Source: Victivallales bacterium
GTDB lineage: Bacteria; Verrucomicrobiota; Lentisphaeria; Oligosphaerales; Oligosphaeraceae
Direction of reading: 5' to 3'
Assembly: GCA_017617415.1 (NCBI GenBank)
Contig: JAFZWH010000108.1
Coordinates: 1 to 34,446 of the forward strand
DNA length: 34,446 nucleotides
Under the pieces are notes generated by a model. It did no database searches. It saw only the letters and a list, made by a program, of their open reading frames with translations, and was not told the DNA's origin. Position 1 is the first letter of the stretch; each line of letters begins with the position of its first letter. The translations under genes were made by a program, and so were the position numbers. This document shows, piece by piece, positions 6,739-14,947 of the stretch.

Positions 6739-7797
6739 ATGGAACGTCTGGATTACTTCATCCGACGGCTTTTGCTGTTGATCCCCACCTTTCTGGGGAT
6801 TACGTTGCTCTGTTTCCTCATCACGCAGTTTGTGCCGGGGGGACCGGTGGAGCAGCTGATGCTCCAACTGCGTGGCATGGGGGCTGGCGGCGAGGTCTCG
6901 CTGGCAGCGGGCACTTTAGGTGGCTCGTCTGCCAGCGACCAGAGTGCGGAAGCCGAACGCCAGGCGTTCGTGAAGCACTTTGGTTTTGATCAGCCAGTGC
7001 TGGTGCGCTACTGGCGCTGGCTGTGGCATGACCGTTGCGGGATGCTCGCGCGTTCCTACAAGTTCTCGAACAAGACCGCATGGGAGATGATTTCGCAGCG
7101 GTTCCCTGTGTCGCTGGCCTTCGGGCTGACCAGTTTTGTTTTCACCTATTTGGTGTGTATCCCCCTCGGCGTAGGCAAGGCACTGCGTCACGGCGAACCC
7201 TTTGACTTGTTCTCCAGTGTGCTGGTGTTTGTGGGATACGCGATTCCTGTCTTTGCGCTGGGGATGCTTTTTAAGATGCTCTTTTGCGGCACGGTTGAAG
7301 GGCTATGGGATATCTTTCCCGCCGCCGGTTTTCATGCCCCGAACTACGCCGAGCTGAGCTTTTGGGGCAAGGCAAAGGATGTCGTGTTTCACATGTTCCT
7401 GCCCATCCTCTGCTATATGGCGGGGGCCTTTGCCATGCTTACTTTGCTGATGAAAAACTCATTGCTGGAGCAAATCAACAGCGACTACATTCGGACAGTC
7501 TATGCGAAAGGCGGCAGCACTGCCCGTGCACTGTGGGGACATGCCCTGCGCAACGCACTGGTGCCAGTGGCCACCGGATTTGGCGGCATTCTTACGGTGA
7601 TGTTCGCGGGGTCCGTAATTATCGAGCGCGTCTTTGAGATTCCAGGCATGGGCAATCTCAGTCTGGAGGCGATTGTCGGGCGCGACTATCCCGTGTTCAT
7701 GGGCATTTTGGCTCTGACCTCCATCCTTGGACTGCTTGGCAACATCCTCTCCGATTTCTGCTATGTTCTCATCGACCCTCGCATCAATTTCAACTGA
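6739..7797 (+). CDS. ABC transporter permease, YejB/DppB (peptide/microcin C) type
   Basis: This is a 352-residue inner-membrane subunit of a peptide-type importer. It begins with the family N-terminus RRLLLLIPTFLGITLLCFLI (first membrane helix) followed by FVPGGP. A periplasmic loop ends in FGFDQPVLVRYWRWL, and five more helices follow. The EAA loop that contacts the ATPase is present (YAKGGSTARALWGHALRNAL), as is the C-terminal ERVFEIPGMG. The insertion of about 35 residues after FVPGGP resembles YejB rather than DppB. I use the ATG at 6739; the TTG before it adds only one residue. No second permease, ATPase or binding protein is adjacent, which is unusual for this family. Confidence 0.88.
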   Translation: MERLDYFIRRLLLLIPTFLGITLLCFLITQFVPGGPVEQLMLQLRGMGAGGEVSLAAGTLGGSSASDQSAEAERQAFVKHFGFDQPVLVRYWRWLWHDRCGMLARSYKFSNKTAWEMISQRFPVSLAFGLTSFVFTYLVCIPLGVGKALRHGEPFDLFSSVLVFVGYAIPVFALGMLFKMLFCGTVEGLWDIFPAAGFHAPNYAELSFWGKAKDVVFHMFLPILCYMAGAFAMLTLLMKNSLLEQINSDYIRTVYAKGGSTARALWGHALRNALVPVATGFGGILTVMFAGSVIIERVFEIPGMGNLSLEAIVGRDYPVFMGILALTSILGLLGNILSDFCYVLIDPRINFN

Positions 7798-7849
7798 GGC
7801 GACTTTTTCATATTTCTCATACCAACCCATCAAAAAAGAAGGACACACG

Positions 7850-8929
7850 ATGACCAAGAAACTCTCTTTCCTTGCCCTGTTTGTCGCCACCGCAATGCTT
7901 TGCGCGGCTCCCGCACTCTCCGTGAAGAACGCCTTCCTGCCGGATGCGGGTTTTGCGCTCTCTATGAATATTGAGGCCCTCAACAAAAGCTTCCTGGGTG
8001 AATATGTGAATCATGACGCACTCAAGGAATTCGCCAAGTTTGCGGAGTTTGAGTTCAATCCCAATGATCCCAGTCAAGCGATGTTCAAGGCGTTGCTGGA
8101 AAAGTCAACCATCACCGTGGTGACTGCTATCACGGTCCCGGAGATGTTCGAAATCAATGACAAGCCGGAGGCGGCGGCCCAGAAGGCGATGGCATGCATC
8201 CAGCTCCCGCAACCACTTGGACCGATGGTGGACACTGCCGTTGTCGCACTCACCAACATCAAAGAGGAGGGCGTTACCGTTGTTCCGAATATCATTAACG
8301 AATGCAAAGGTGTGTTGGTGACTAAAGAGGATGGCACCCGTCTTGCGCTGAATTTCTCCGCCGACGGCAGACTGCTGTTCGTGGGCTTGCCGGAACTGCT
8401 CAAGAAGCAACTGACGGATGAGGCGGCCGCCGCTGCTCCTGCGAAACTGGTCGATGCAAATGCGAGTGGTTTGCCGGGCGCATTTGTTTCCCTGAGCATT
8501 CTGGTGACCGAGACCCTGAAGGCCGCAATTTCCGCAGAAAGTCCCGAGTCCGCTGCCTTTGCCTCTACGGTCGAGACGCTCAATCTCTCTGCGGCACCGG
8601 CGGGGGGGGATGCTGTTAATCTCAAACTGGCCGGCAACTTCATTACCCCGGAGATCGCTGGTTCCGTCAAATCGATGGCGGACGAGTATGTGCCCCAGGT
8701 GAAGGCAATGGCGCCAGTGCTGGCCAACGGCCAGGAGGTGCCGTTCCTTGACACCCTCAATGCGATCCAGAACGGCAATGCCGTCAGCCTCTCCTGCACT
8801 TTGATCCAGAAGGACATCGAAATTATCGGACAGGTCGCCAAAGCAGCTTTCATGAGCGCGGCGGTCGACAACGATGATGATGCCGATGATGATGACGATG
8901 ACGACGGCGTGGAAGTCGAGGAACTGTAG
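7850..8929 (+). CDS. Exported protein with acidic Asp-rich tail, function unknown
   Basis: This 359-residue protein starts at ATG 7850, six bases after GAAGGA (7838-7843); an in-frame upstream ATG at 7727 lies inside the permease gene and is rejected. Residues 1-23 form a signal peptide (MTKKLSFLALFVATAML, then a small-residue cleavage region). The body is a mixed alpha/beta sequence without cysteines in pairs or catalytic motifs I can name. The general pattern of repeated self-similar halves recalls secreted DUF3352-like proteins, but I do not claim this. The C-terminus is a run of about 11 Asp with few breaks before GVEVEEL, suited to binding cations. It ends the transcript that begins upstream, before a strong terminator. 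Confidence 0.75.
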   Translation: MTKKLSFLALFVATAMLCAAPALSVKNAFLPDAGFALSMNIEALNKSFLGEYVNHDALKEFAKFAEFEFNPNDPSQAMFKALLEKSTITVVTAITVPEMFEINDKPEAAAQKAMACIQLPQPLGPMVDTAVVALTNIKEEGVTVVPNIINECKGVLVTKEDGTRLALNFSADGRLLFVGLPELLKKQLTDEAAAAAPAKLVDANASGLPGAFVSLSILVTETLKAAISAESPESAAFASTVETLNLSAAPAGGDAVNLKLAGNFITPEIAGSVKSMADEYVPQVKAMAPVLANGQEVPFLDTLNAIQNGNAVSLSCTLIQKDIEIIGQVAKAAFMSAAVDNDDDADDDDDDDGVEVEEL

Positions 8930-8951
8930 TTTGTAATCATTCCGAAACGCC

Positions 8952-9007
8952 AATTGCCCCGTTTGTTCGCGGTCGGGCAACGGGGCAATTTCTGTCTTTG
9001 CCTTTTT
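8952..9007 (+). terminator. Rho-independent terminator after the exported acidic-tail gene
   Basis: AATTGCCCCGTT (8952-8963) and AACGGGGCAATT (8979-8990) form a perfect 12-bp stem with a 15-base loop, followed by T-rich sequence ending in TTTTT (9003-9007). Confidence 0.8.
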
Positions 9008-9101
9008 ACAATTCTACGGGGGCTTAGCCCCCGCACCCCTGCTGTTCCCTTCCTGCGCACCGGCCCTACAATTCTACGGGGGCTTAGCCCCCGCACCCCT
9101 G
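9007..9101 (+). repeat. Two direct copies of a CGGGGGCTTAGCCCCCG hairpin element
   Basis: A 35-base element with TACAATTCTACGGGGG at its left end occurs identically at 9007-9041 and 9067-9101, exactly 60 bases apart. Each has the hairpin GGGGGCT/AGCCCCC. A related inverted copy lies upstream of rarA at 24430-24466. CTCATTC heptamer units (9112-9125) fill the space to the xseA start. Confidence 0.85.
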
Positions 9102-9129
9102 ACGTTTTCTCCTCATTCCTCATTCCTCC

Positions 9130-10401
9130 ATGATGCCCCATGACCCCAATTTTGCCTGGACGGTCGGTGAATTGAACCGATATGCCCAGAGTGTGGTCAA
9201 AGAGCATCTGGGCGATACAATCTGGCTGTGCGGCGAGTTGGGACGCATCCAGCCGAATGCCAGCGGGCATGTCTATGGCGTGCTCAAGGACGAGCAGGGG
9301 AATTCCATCAACATCGCCTTTTTCGGAGGCGCGAGGAAAGTTGCTCCATTGCAGCTGGCGCCAGGTTCCTGTGTGCTGGTAAAGGGGAACCTGGATCTCT
9401 ATGTGGCTGGCGGCTCATACCAGTTCATCGTGCGGGAACTCGTGCCGGCGAATACCCAGGGCGGTTTGATGCAGCGTTACCTGGAGACGCGGAAACGACT
9501 GGCAGACGAGGGGCTTTTTGCCCCGGAACGCAAAAAGGCGTTGCCGCTGTGGCCAAAGTGCGTGGCGGTCATTACCAGTCCCTCCGGCGCGGCATTGCAG
9601 GACTTTCTAAAAACCGCATATTCGCGGGTGCCAAATCTGCATCTGCGCATTGTGGCATCTCCGATGCAGGGGCAGGGGACTGCCACGAAAGTCGCATCTG
9701 CCGTACAGTGTCTGAATGCGTGGAATGCCTGTGATGTCATCGTGATCACGCGTGGCGGCGGTTCGATGGAGGACCTCTGGGAGTTCAACGACGAGGCACT
9801 GGCGCGCGTCGTCGCTACTTCGGAGATTCCCGTGGTCAGTGCGGTCGGACATCAGATTGACGTCACGATGCTGGACTATGTGGCGGACGTCTCGGTCATC
9901 ACCCCGACACAGGCCGCCAACGCGGTTACCGAGGGCGTGCTTCAATTGGCGACTGCGGTGGACCAGGTTGCCCAGCGGTTGCCACGCGCGATGCGTCATC
10001 TGTTGGACACTGCACGACTGCACTTTACCCGCGTAGCCAGTTGCGCCTATCTTCAGCATCCACAGGACCTCTACCACCAGCAGGCGCAGCGGCTCGACAA
10101 TGCACAGTTGCGGCTGGCAAACGCACTGCCCGGTCGTGCCCGCGAACTGCGGTTGCGGCTGGACGAATTGCGGCGGCGTCTCCCCGAGGCCATTACGCAT
10201 ACCATGGCGGAACGTCAGGCGCGCCTGAAGAATCTTGCATTGCCATTGGGGGCGCTGGATCCCAAAGGCGTGCTGAAACGAGGTTACAGCATCTTGCTGG
10301 ATGGCGACCAGAAAGCCATCCGCAAACCGCAGGACACCCGTCCTGGTCAGGAAGTCACCGCATTGCTTTCGCAGGGGAAACTCAAACTGGAGGTTAAGTA
10401 A
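9130..10401 (+). CDS. xseA: Exodeoxyribonuclease VII large subunit
   Basis: This 423-residue protein is the catalytic subunit of exonuclease VII, which degrades single-stranded DNA from both ends and acts in repair. An OB-fold domain comes first (WLCGELGRIQPNASGHVYGVLKD). The catalytic domain follows, with the hallmark RGGGSMEDLWEFNDE, the SAVGHQIDVTMLDYVAD segment and TPTQAA. A long Arg-rich coiled-coil region then ends with the conserved LDPKGVLKRGYSI block. The start may be either of two adjacent ATGs (9130 or 9133); neither has a Shine-Dalgarno site, only CTCATTC heptamers. xseB starts two bases after its stop, so the two subunits are co-transcribed and probably coupled. Confidence 0.95.
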   Translation: MMPHDPNFAWTVGELNRYAQSVVKEHLGDTIWLCGELGRIQPNASGHVYGVLKDEQGNSINIAFFGGARKVAPLQLAPGSCVLVKGNLDLYVAGGSYQFIVRELVPANTQGGLMQRYLETRKRLADEGLFAPERKKALPLWPKCVAVITSPSGAALQDFLKTAYSRVPNLHLRIVASPMQGQGTATKVASAVQCLNAWNACDVIVITRGGGSMEDLWEFNDEALARVVATSEIPVVSAVGHQIDVTMLDYVADVSVITPTQAANAVTEGVLQLATAVDQVAQRLPRAMRHLLDTARLHFTRVASCAYLQHPQDLYHQQAQRLDNAQLRLANALPGRARELRLRLDELRRRLPEAITHTMAERQARLKNLALPLGALDPKGVLKRGYSILLDGDQKAIRKPQDTRPGQEVTALLSQGKLKLEVK

Positions 10402-10403
10402 TT

Positions 10404-10637
10404 ATGGCAGAAGAACTCAAATTTGAAGAAGCGTTGAAGAAGTTGGAGGAGATCGTCGCGAAGTTGGAAAGTGGCGAGTTGTCCTTGGAGGAAAGCATGG
10501 CAGCCTTTGAACAGGGAACCAAATTGTGCAAGCAGTGTAATGCCAAACTTACCGAAGCCGAGAAGAAGATTGAACAACTTGCCAAGGTCACGGACGGACA
10601 GCCCGAATGGACCGATGTTACTCCGCCAACTGAATAG
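10404..10637 (+). CDS. xseB: Exodeoxyribonuclease VII small subunit
   Basis: This 77-residue helical-hairpin protein partners XseA; several small subunits coat the large subunit's coiled coil. The family core is evident: FEEALKKLEEIVAKLESGEL, then SLEESMAAFEQGTKLCKQCNAKL, then AEKKIEQL. The length is typical (about 75-80). GGAGG (10389-10393) inside the end of xseA is ten bases before the ATG, consistent with translational coupling. Confidence 0.95.
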   Translation: MAEELKFEEALKKLEEIVAKLESGELSLEESMAAFEQGTKLCKQCNAKLTEAEKKIEQLAKVTDGQPEWTDVTPPTE

Positions 10638-10681
10638 TCAGATGCTGACGGAATGGTATTGCAGGGGAAGATTATACAAAT

Positions 10682-12865
10682 ATGTCCAAAATTGTCCAGA
10701 ATTGTCGATATTTTATCCGTCGTCATTGGCGTGGAATCGCCTGGTGCGGAGGTAGTGCAGTTGCAGGGGGCCTACTTGCCGTGGGCTGCATTTACTGGTG
10801 GATGCTTCAGCAGCGAGTTCCGCCGGACGCGTTAGCGGCGTATCGCCATAGTACCTATTATTATGACGGCCATGGCGAACTTTTCCACATTGAACGTGGC
10901 AGCGACTACCGCTGGAGTTTTCCGGTGCCGTTGCGTGAAGTCCCTGCCACAATGGTGGAGGATGTGATTGCGGTGGAGGACCGCCATTTCCGCACGCATC
11001 ATGGCGTGGATTACCGGGCGATGCTTCGGGCGACCTGGCAGATGATTACTTCACGTCGAGTGATTTCCGGCGGTTCGACCATCTCGATGCAAATCGGCAA
11101 CCAGTATTGCGGACGCGGCAAAGGCGTCCTCTACAAATTGCGTCAGATTGGTCGTGCTTGGAACTGGGAGAAGGAACACACCAAGGACGAAATTCTGGAG
11201 GAGTACTTCAATCTGCTCCCCTACGGCGGGATGATCTATGGCGTGGAGGCGGCCGCGCGCTTCTATTTCGGCCGTCCCGCCCGCGACCTTAATCGTGCGG
11301 AGCAACTGGTGCTGGTGGGAATGCCTCAGGGACCGAATTACTATCGCCCGGACCGCCATCCTGACCGCGCGATTTGGCGCCGCGATGTCGTGCTGGCGAT
11401 TCTCCAGCGCGCAGGGCGCGTCACTGCGGAAGAGGTCGAAGAAATCAAACGCCAGCCGTTGCGCTATCGGGATTTTGAGGTGCCAGCGTGGCCAGTCTCT
11501 GAGGAATTGCAGTTCCTGACCTATGTCCATCAACAGTATCCCAATCGGCGTGAATATCATACGACAATATATCCTGAACTTCAGCAGATGGTGGAAGTGC
11601 AACTGGCTAAAGGACGACTTGTTGCTCCTGGAGTAAAGGACGGGGCGGCGGTAGTGATTGAGACCGCGACCGGAAAGGTGCGGGCAATGGTTGGAACCTT
11701 GCCGGATGGCGATGTCACCGCCGAGGCGGTCAATGCCGCGCTGGCCTGGCGGTCGCCCGGTTCGGCGCTCAAGCCCTTCCTCTATGGCGAGGCAATCCAG
11801 GGCGGTCTAATTACTGCCGATACCGTCTTGCAGGATACACCGTTAGCGCTGGCGGACTATCGGCCCGCGAATTTCGATGGTAGTTACCGCGGGGAGGTTT
11901 CCGCTGCAGTTGCGCTGGCGGAGTCCCTGAACACGCCAGCCGTACGGTTATTGCGGCAGTTGGGGTTGCCGCGCGTACTCCAGGAAATGGCACCACTGGA
12001 ACTCTTCAAAGACGAGCAGGTGTCCACCGAGGAGGCGCGAAAACAGACCGCCGCCCGAACCGGTCTGAGTCTGGCGATTGGCGGACTGGAGACGCGTCTG
12101 CTTCAACTCACGGCGGTCTACTCCGCATTGGGACGGTATCGTCCGCCACGTTTTCTGGAGGATGAACCAGAGGTGGAACCGCAGGAGTATTGGTCTTCCG
12201 CCACTGCCATGTTGCTCCTGAAGATGCTGCGCACGCGGCGATTGCCCGGCGCGGGAAATCTCGATGTTGCCTGGAAGACGGGGACCTCCAATGGCAACCG
12301 CGACGCCTGGTGTTTCGCGGTCACGCCGGAATGGACGGTCGGGGTGTGGTTTGGAAACAAGTCGGGTGCGCCGAATTCTGGATTGGTCGGCGCCGCCATT
12401 GCCGCGCCGGTGGCGGGCGCATTGCAGTATTATCTCCACCACGGCTTACCCGCCGATTGGCCGGAACCGGACGAGGCCGGGCTGGCCATGCGACCACTTT
12501 GCCGCGCCAGCGGTCTGACACCCTCGCCATTCTGCCGGGATACCCAGCCGGGGCTGGTGGTGGAGGCAATCCCACTCCGACGCTGTGACCAATGTCGGAA
12601 TGAGGCGACGATGGAACAGACCGTCGTCGGGCAGACCGCGAAACTGCTGACGCCTGCCCCTGGGACCTATCGTGCGGACCGCACGGGGAAGATTTCCTTC
12701 ACTTTGGCTATGGAACCCGCCGAGGCGCATGTCTATCTGGACGGCGAATATCTTGGCCGGCTGAACTCTGGCGAGCCGATGAGCCTGGAGCCTGGCCCGC
12801 ATCGCATCCTCGTGTGGCCAGGCGAGGACTGGGAGCCCGCCCAAGCCACCATTGTGGTGCAGTGA
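10682..12865 (+). CDS. pbpC: Penicillin-binding protein 1C
   Basis: This 727-residue bifunctional peptidoglycan synthase has one membrane helix (about 19-41). The glycosyltransferase 51 domain carries AVEDRHFRTHHGVD (catalytic Glu99), GGSTISMQ (130-137) and the FNLLPYGG motif. The transpeptidase domain carries SALK (Ser361 nucleophile, Lys364), SLN (415-417) and KTG (532-534). A C-terminal BiPBP_C domain (about 610-727) with a Cys-rich start marks the 1C class, as in E. coli PbpC. No alpha-2-macroglobulin gene (yfhM partner) is adjacent here. The ATG at 10682 lies 11 bases after AGGGGAAG, a weak ribosome site. Confidence 0.93.
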   Translation: MSKIVQNCRYFIRRHWRGIAWCGGSAVAGGLLAVGCIYWWMLQQRVPPDALAAYRHSTYYYDGHGELFHIERGSDYRWSFPVPLREVPATMVEDVIAVEDRHFRTHHGVDYRAMLRATWQMITSRRVISGGSTISMQIGNQYCGRGKGVLYKLRQIGRAWNWEKEHTKDEILEEYFNLLPYGGMIYGVEAAARFYFGRPARDLNRAEQLVLVGMPQGPNYYRPDRHPDRAIWRRDVVLAILQRAGRVTAEEVEEIKRQPLRYRDFEVPAWPVSEELQFLTYVHQQYPNRREYHTTIYPELQQMVEVQLAKGRLVAPGVKDGAAVVIETATGKVRAMVGTLPDGDVTAEAVNAALAWRSPGSALKPFLYGEAIQGGLITADTVLQDTPLALADYRPANFDGSYRGEVSAAVALAESLNTPAVRLLRQLGLPRVLQEMAPLELFKDEQVSTEEARKQTAARTGLSLAIGGLETRLLQLTAVYSALGRYRPPRFLEDEPEVEPQEYWSSATAMLLLKMLRTRRLPGAGNLDVAWKTGTSNGNRDAWCFAVTPEWTVGVWFGNKSGAPNSGLVGAAIAAPVAGALQYYLHHGLPADWPEPDEAGLAMRPLCRASGLTPSPFCRDTQPGLVVEAIPLRRCDQCRNEATMEQTVVGQTAKLLTPAPGTYRADRTGKISFTLAMEPAEAHVYLDGEYLGRLNSGEPMSLEPGPHRILVWPGEDWEPAQATIVVQ

Positions 12866-12915
12866 AAAGTTGCCATTAGACCGACAGTTTGCCCAAGACG
12901 GGACATATTATCCGC

Positions 12916-14790
12916 ATGGACCTCTTTGATTTTGCCAACCAGAATAGCCAGAGCCGGATTGCGGAACTGGAAGCGGCAATTCGCCGTGCGAACGACCTCT
13001 ATTGGAACCAGAATGCGCCGGAAATCTCCGATCCGGAATATGACGCGCTGGTCGAGGAGCTCAAGCGCCTGGACCCCGCGAACCCACTGGTCACGCAGAT
13101 CGCGTCGGTGGAACTGAAGGGGCCGAAGGTCACGCACTCGAAGCCAATGCTCAGTCTGGACAAGGCGTATAGCCTCGCCGAAATCATGAAGTGGGTGACC
13201 AAATACGCCCGCACGCCACAGGAGAAAATCTACATCCAGCCAAAATTCGACGGCATCAGCGGTCTTCTTGAACACGGCGTACTCTCCAGCCGCGGGGACG
13301 GCGTGACCGGCGAGGATTATACCGCGAAACTCCCCATCATCCGATTCGTCACGGACAAGCCGGTCGATATACGCACCTCGGAATTGCTGGGCGAAATCGT
13401 GATCGGCAACGAGGCATTCGCGACGGTTTACCGCAAGGTTCTCGGCAAGAGCGGTCAGCCGCTCAAGAACCAGCGCAACGGCGTGGCTGGCATCATCGGC
13501 ACCGATGACATCGAGTTCTACCGCAAGCAGGGCGCATACTTGGAATTCGTGGACTACGACTACATCCGCTTCGAGGTCCAGGCCAACGAAATCGAACGCG
13601 ATTGGGAGAAGATCAAGGAGCGCATTGCCACGACCGTCCCGTATCCGATGGACGGCATTGTGCTGAAACTGGTGGATGCGCAATATGCGGAATCGCTGGG
13701 GGCGACCGACCACCATCCCCGCGGCGCCATCGCCTACAAGTTCACCAACCGTAGCAAGAAGACCACGCTCAAAGACATCGAGTGGACGATGGGCAAGCGC
13801 CAACTCTCGGCGGTCGGTCTGCTGGAGCCGGTGGAACTCGGCGGGGTCACAATCTCCCGCGTGAAACTTCCGCTCACCATGCCGGTGGTCGGCGAAATGA
13901 ACAAATGCCTGCTGGACGGCTCGCTGAGCGTGGGGGACGAGATCACCGTGGAGCGCGCCGGCGATGTGATTCCGCATCTGATTGATGCCGTGCATACAGC
14001 GACCAGCCGTCCCGTGAAGTTGGAATCGTGTCCCTTCTGCGGCGGAGCGCTGGCAGTCGGCGAGACAACGGTGGAATGCGTGAATCCCTCCTGCAGTGAG
14101 AAGCAGGTGCAGAAACTCTACGCGTCCATTGTGAGTCTGGGCTTTCTGGGCATCGCCGAGGCGTTCATTCGCAAACTCTACGAAAACAATGGCATCCGCA
14201 CGCTGGGGCAACTCGTGAATCTCCAACCCGGCGACTTGGACAAGAAAATCTACGGCGACAAGACGACCGACCTCTTCTTCAGCGAACTGGAGAAGGCGAA
14301 GAAGGCATCGTTATCGGCGTTTCTGGCTGCCTTGAACATTCCGATGGTGGGCAGCAATGTCGCAGGCCTGCTCACGGCAAACTGCGATGCGGAGGAACTG
14401 CTCGCCGGCCAAATTCCCGCCGAAAAACTCCAGGGCATTAAGGGGATTGGCGAGGTGGTCGCGCAGAATGTCGTCACCGAAATCCGCAATTTGCTGGAAA
14501 GTGGTGAGATGGCATTGCTGCGGAAGGCCTTCCCGAGTTTTGCGGTGGCACCTGCGGCGGCTCCATCTGGCGAGACGATTTGCTTCACAGGCGCGATGAG
14601 CCGTCCGCGTGGTGAGTTGCAGAAAATCGCTGCCGAACACGGCTTCGTGCCAGTGGACTCGGTGACGCGGAATACGAAAATACTGGTGTGCGCCGACCCG
14701 AACAGCGGTTCCTCCAAACTCAAGAACGCCGCCAAACTTGGCGTGCGCATCATCTCCGAGGCGGAATTCTGGAAACTCGTGGAGAAATGA
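12916..14790 (+). CDS. ligA: NAD-dependent DNA ligase
   Basis: This 624-residue enzyme seals nicks in replication and repair using NAD. Domain Ia comes first, with NDLYWNQNAPEISDPEYDAL contacting NAD. The adenylation domain has the KFDG motif (Lys110, the AMP-accepting lysine) and SRGDGVTGED. An OB fold follows, then a zinc finger with Cys372, Cys375, Cys388 and Cys393, then helix-hairpin-helix repeats and a C-terminal BRCT domain from about 550 (CFTGAMSRPRGELQ). It is somewhat shorter than the usual 660-680 residues but no core motif is missing. I use the ATG at 12916; an upstream TTG (12889) only adds nine unconserved residues. It ends in repeat sequence facing comEC. Confidence 0.94.
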   Translation: MDLFDFANQNSQSRIAELEAAIRRANDLYWNQNAPEISDPEYDALVEELKRLDPANPLVTQIASVELKGPKVTHSKPMLSLDKAYSLAEIMKWVTKYARTPQEKIYIQPKFDGISGLLEHGVLSSRGDGVTGEDYTAKLPIIRFVTDKPVDIRTSELLGEIVIGNEAFATVYRKVLGKSGQPLKNQRNGVAGIIGTDDIEFYRKQGAYLEFVDYDYIRFEVQANEIERDWEKIKERIATTVPYPMDGIVLKLVDAQYAESLGATDHHPRGAIAYKFTNRSKKTTLKDIEWTMGKRQLSAVGLLEPVELGGVTISRVKLPLTMPVVGEMNKCLLDGSLSVGDEITVERAGDVIPHLIDAVHTATSRPVKLESCPFCGGALAVGETTVECVNPSCSEKQVQKLYASIVSLGFLGIAEAFIRKLYENNGIRTLGQLVNLQPGDLDKKIYGDKTTDLFFSELEKAKKASLSAFLAALNIPMVGSNVAGLLTANCDAEELLAGQIPAEKLQGIKGIGEVVAQNVVTEIRNLLESGEMALLRKAFPSFAVAPAAAPSGETICFTGAMSRPRGELQKIAAEHGFVPVDSVTRNTKILVCADPNSGSSKLKNAAKLGVRIISEAEFWKLVEK

Positions 14791-14896
14791 AGGTTAGAGT
14801 ACTGCTGGCGCCTCGCCAGCAGAGAGGTTAGAGGTTAGAGGTGAATCGGGAGGGACGCGCTCCAGCGCGTCCTGCGCGGAAAGCGCCAAATGGCGC
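14791..14896. repeat. Composite intergenic repeat after ligA
   Basis: AGGTTAGAG abuts the ligA stop. A palindrome CTGCTGGCG (14802-14810), CCT, CGCCAGCAG (14814-14822) follows and has the same arms as the one at 2955-2975. More GGTTAGAG units run over 14824-14841. A GGGAGGGACGCGC element (14848-14872) can fold on GACGCGC/GCGCGTC, and GCGCCA-AA-TGGCGC (14883-14896) is a third hairpin. The tail 14897-14947 is AT-rich. The block separates convergent genes and may act as a two-way terminator. Confidence 0.75.
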
Positions 14897-14947
14897 ACCA
14901 CCCGCTCTACAAATAGGATCTGCATCCCTAAAATATCTTTAATATTG

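Noticed and set aside
8074-9270. Long minus-strand frames opposite the 7850-8929 and xseA genes
   Set aside because: They mirror real genes, span a terminator and repeats, and have no domain pattern.
12733-14226. 497-codon minus-strand frame opposite pbpC and ligA
   Set aside because: It is a shadow frame; both plus-strand genes carry intact catalytic motifs.
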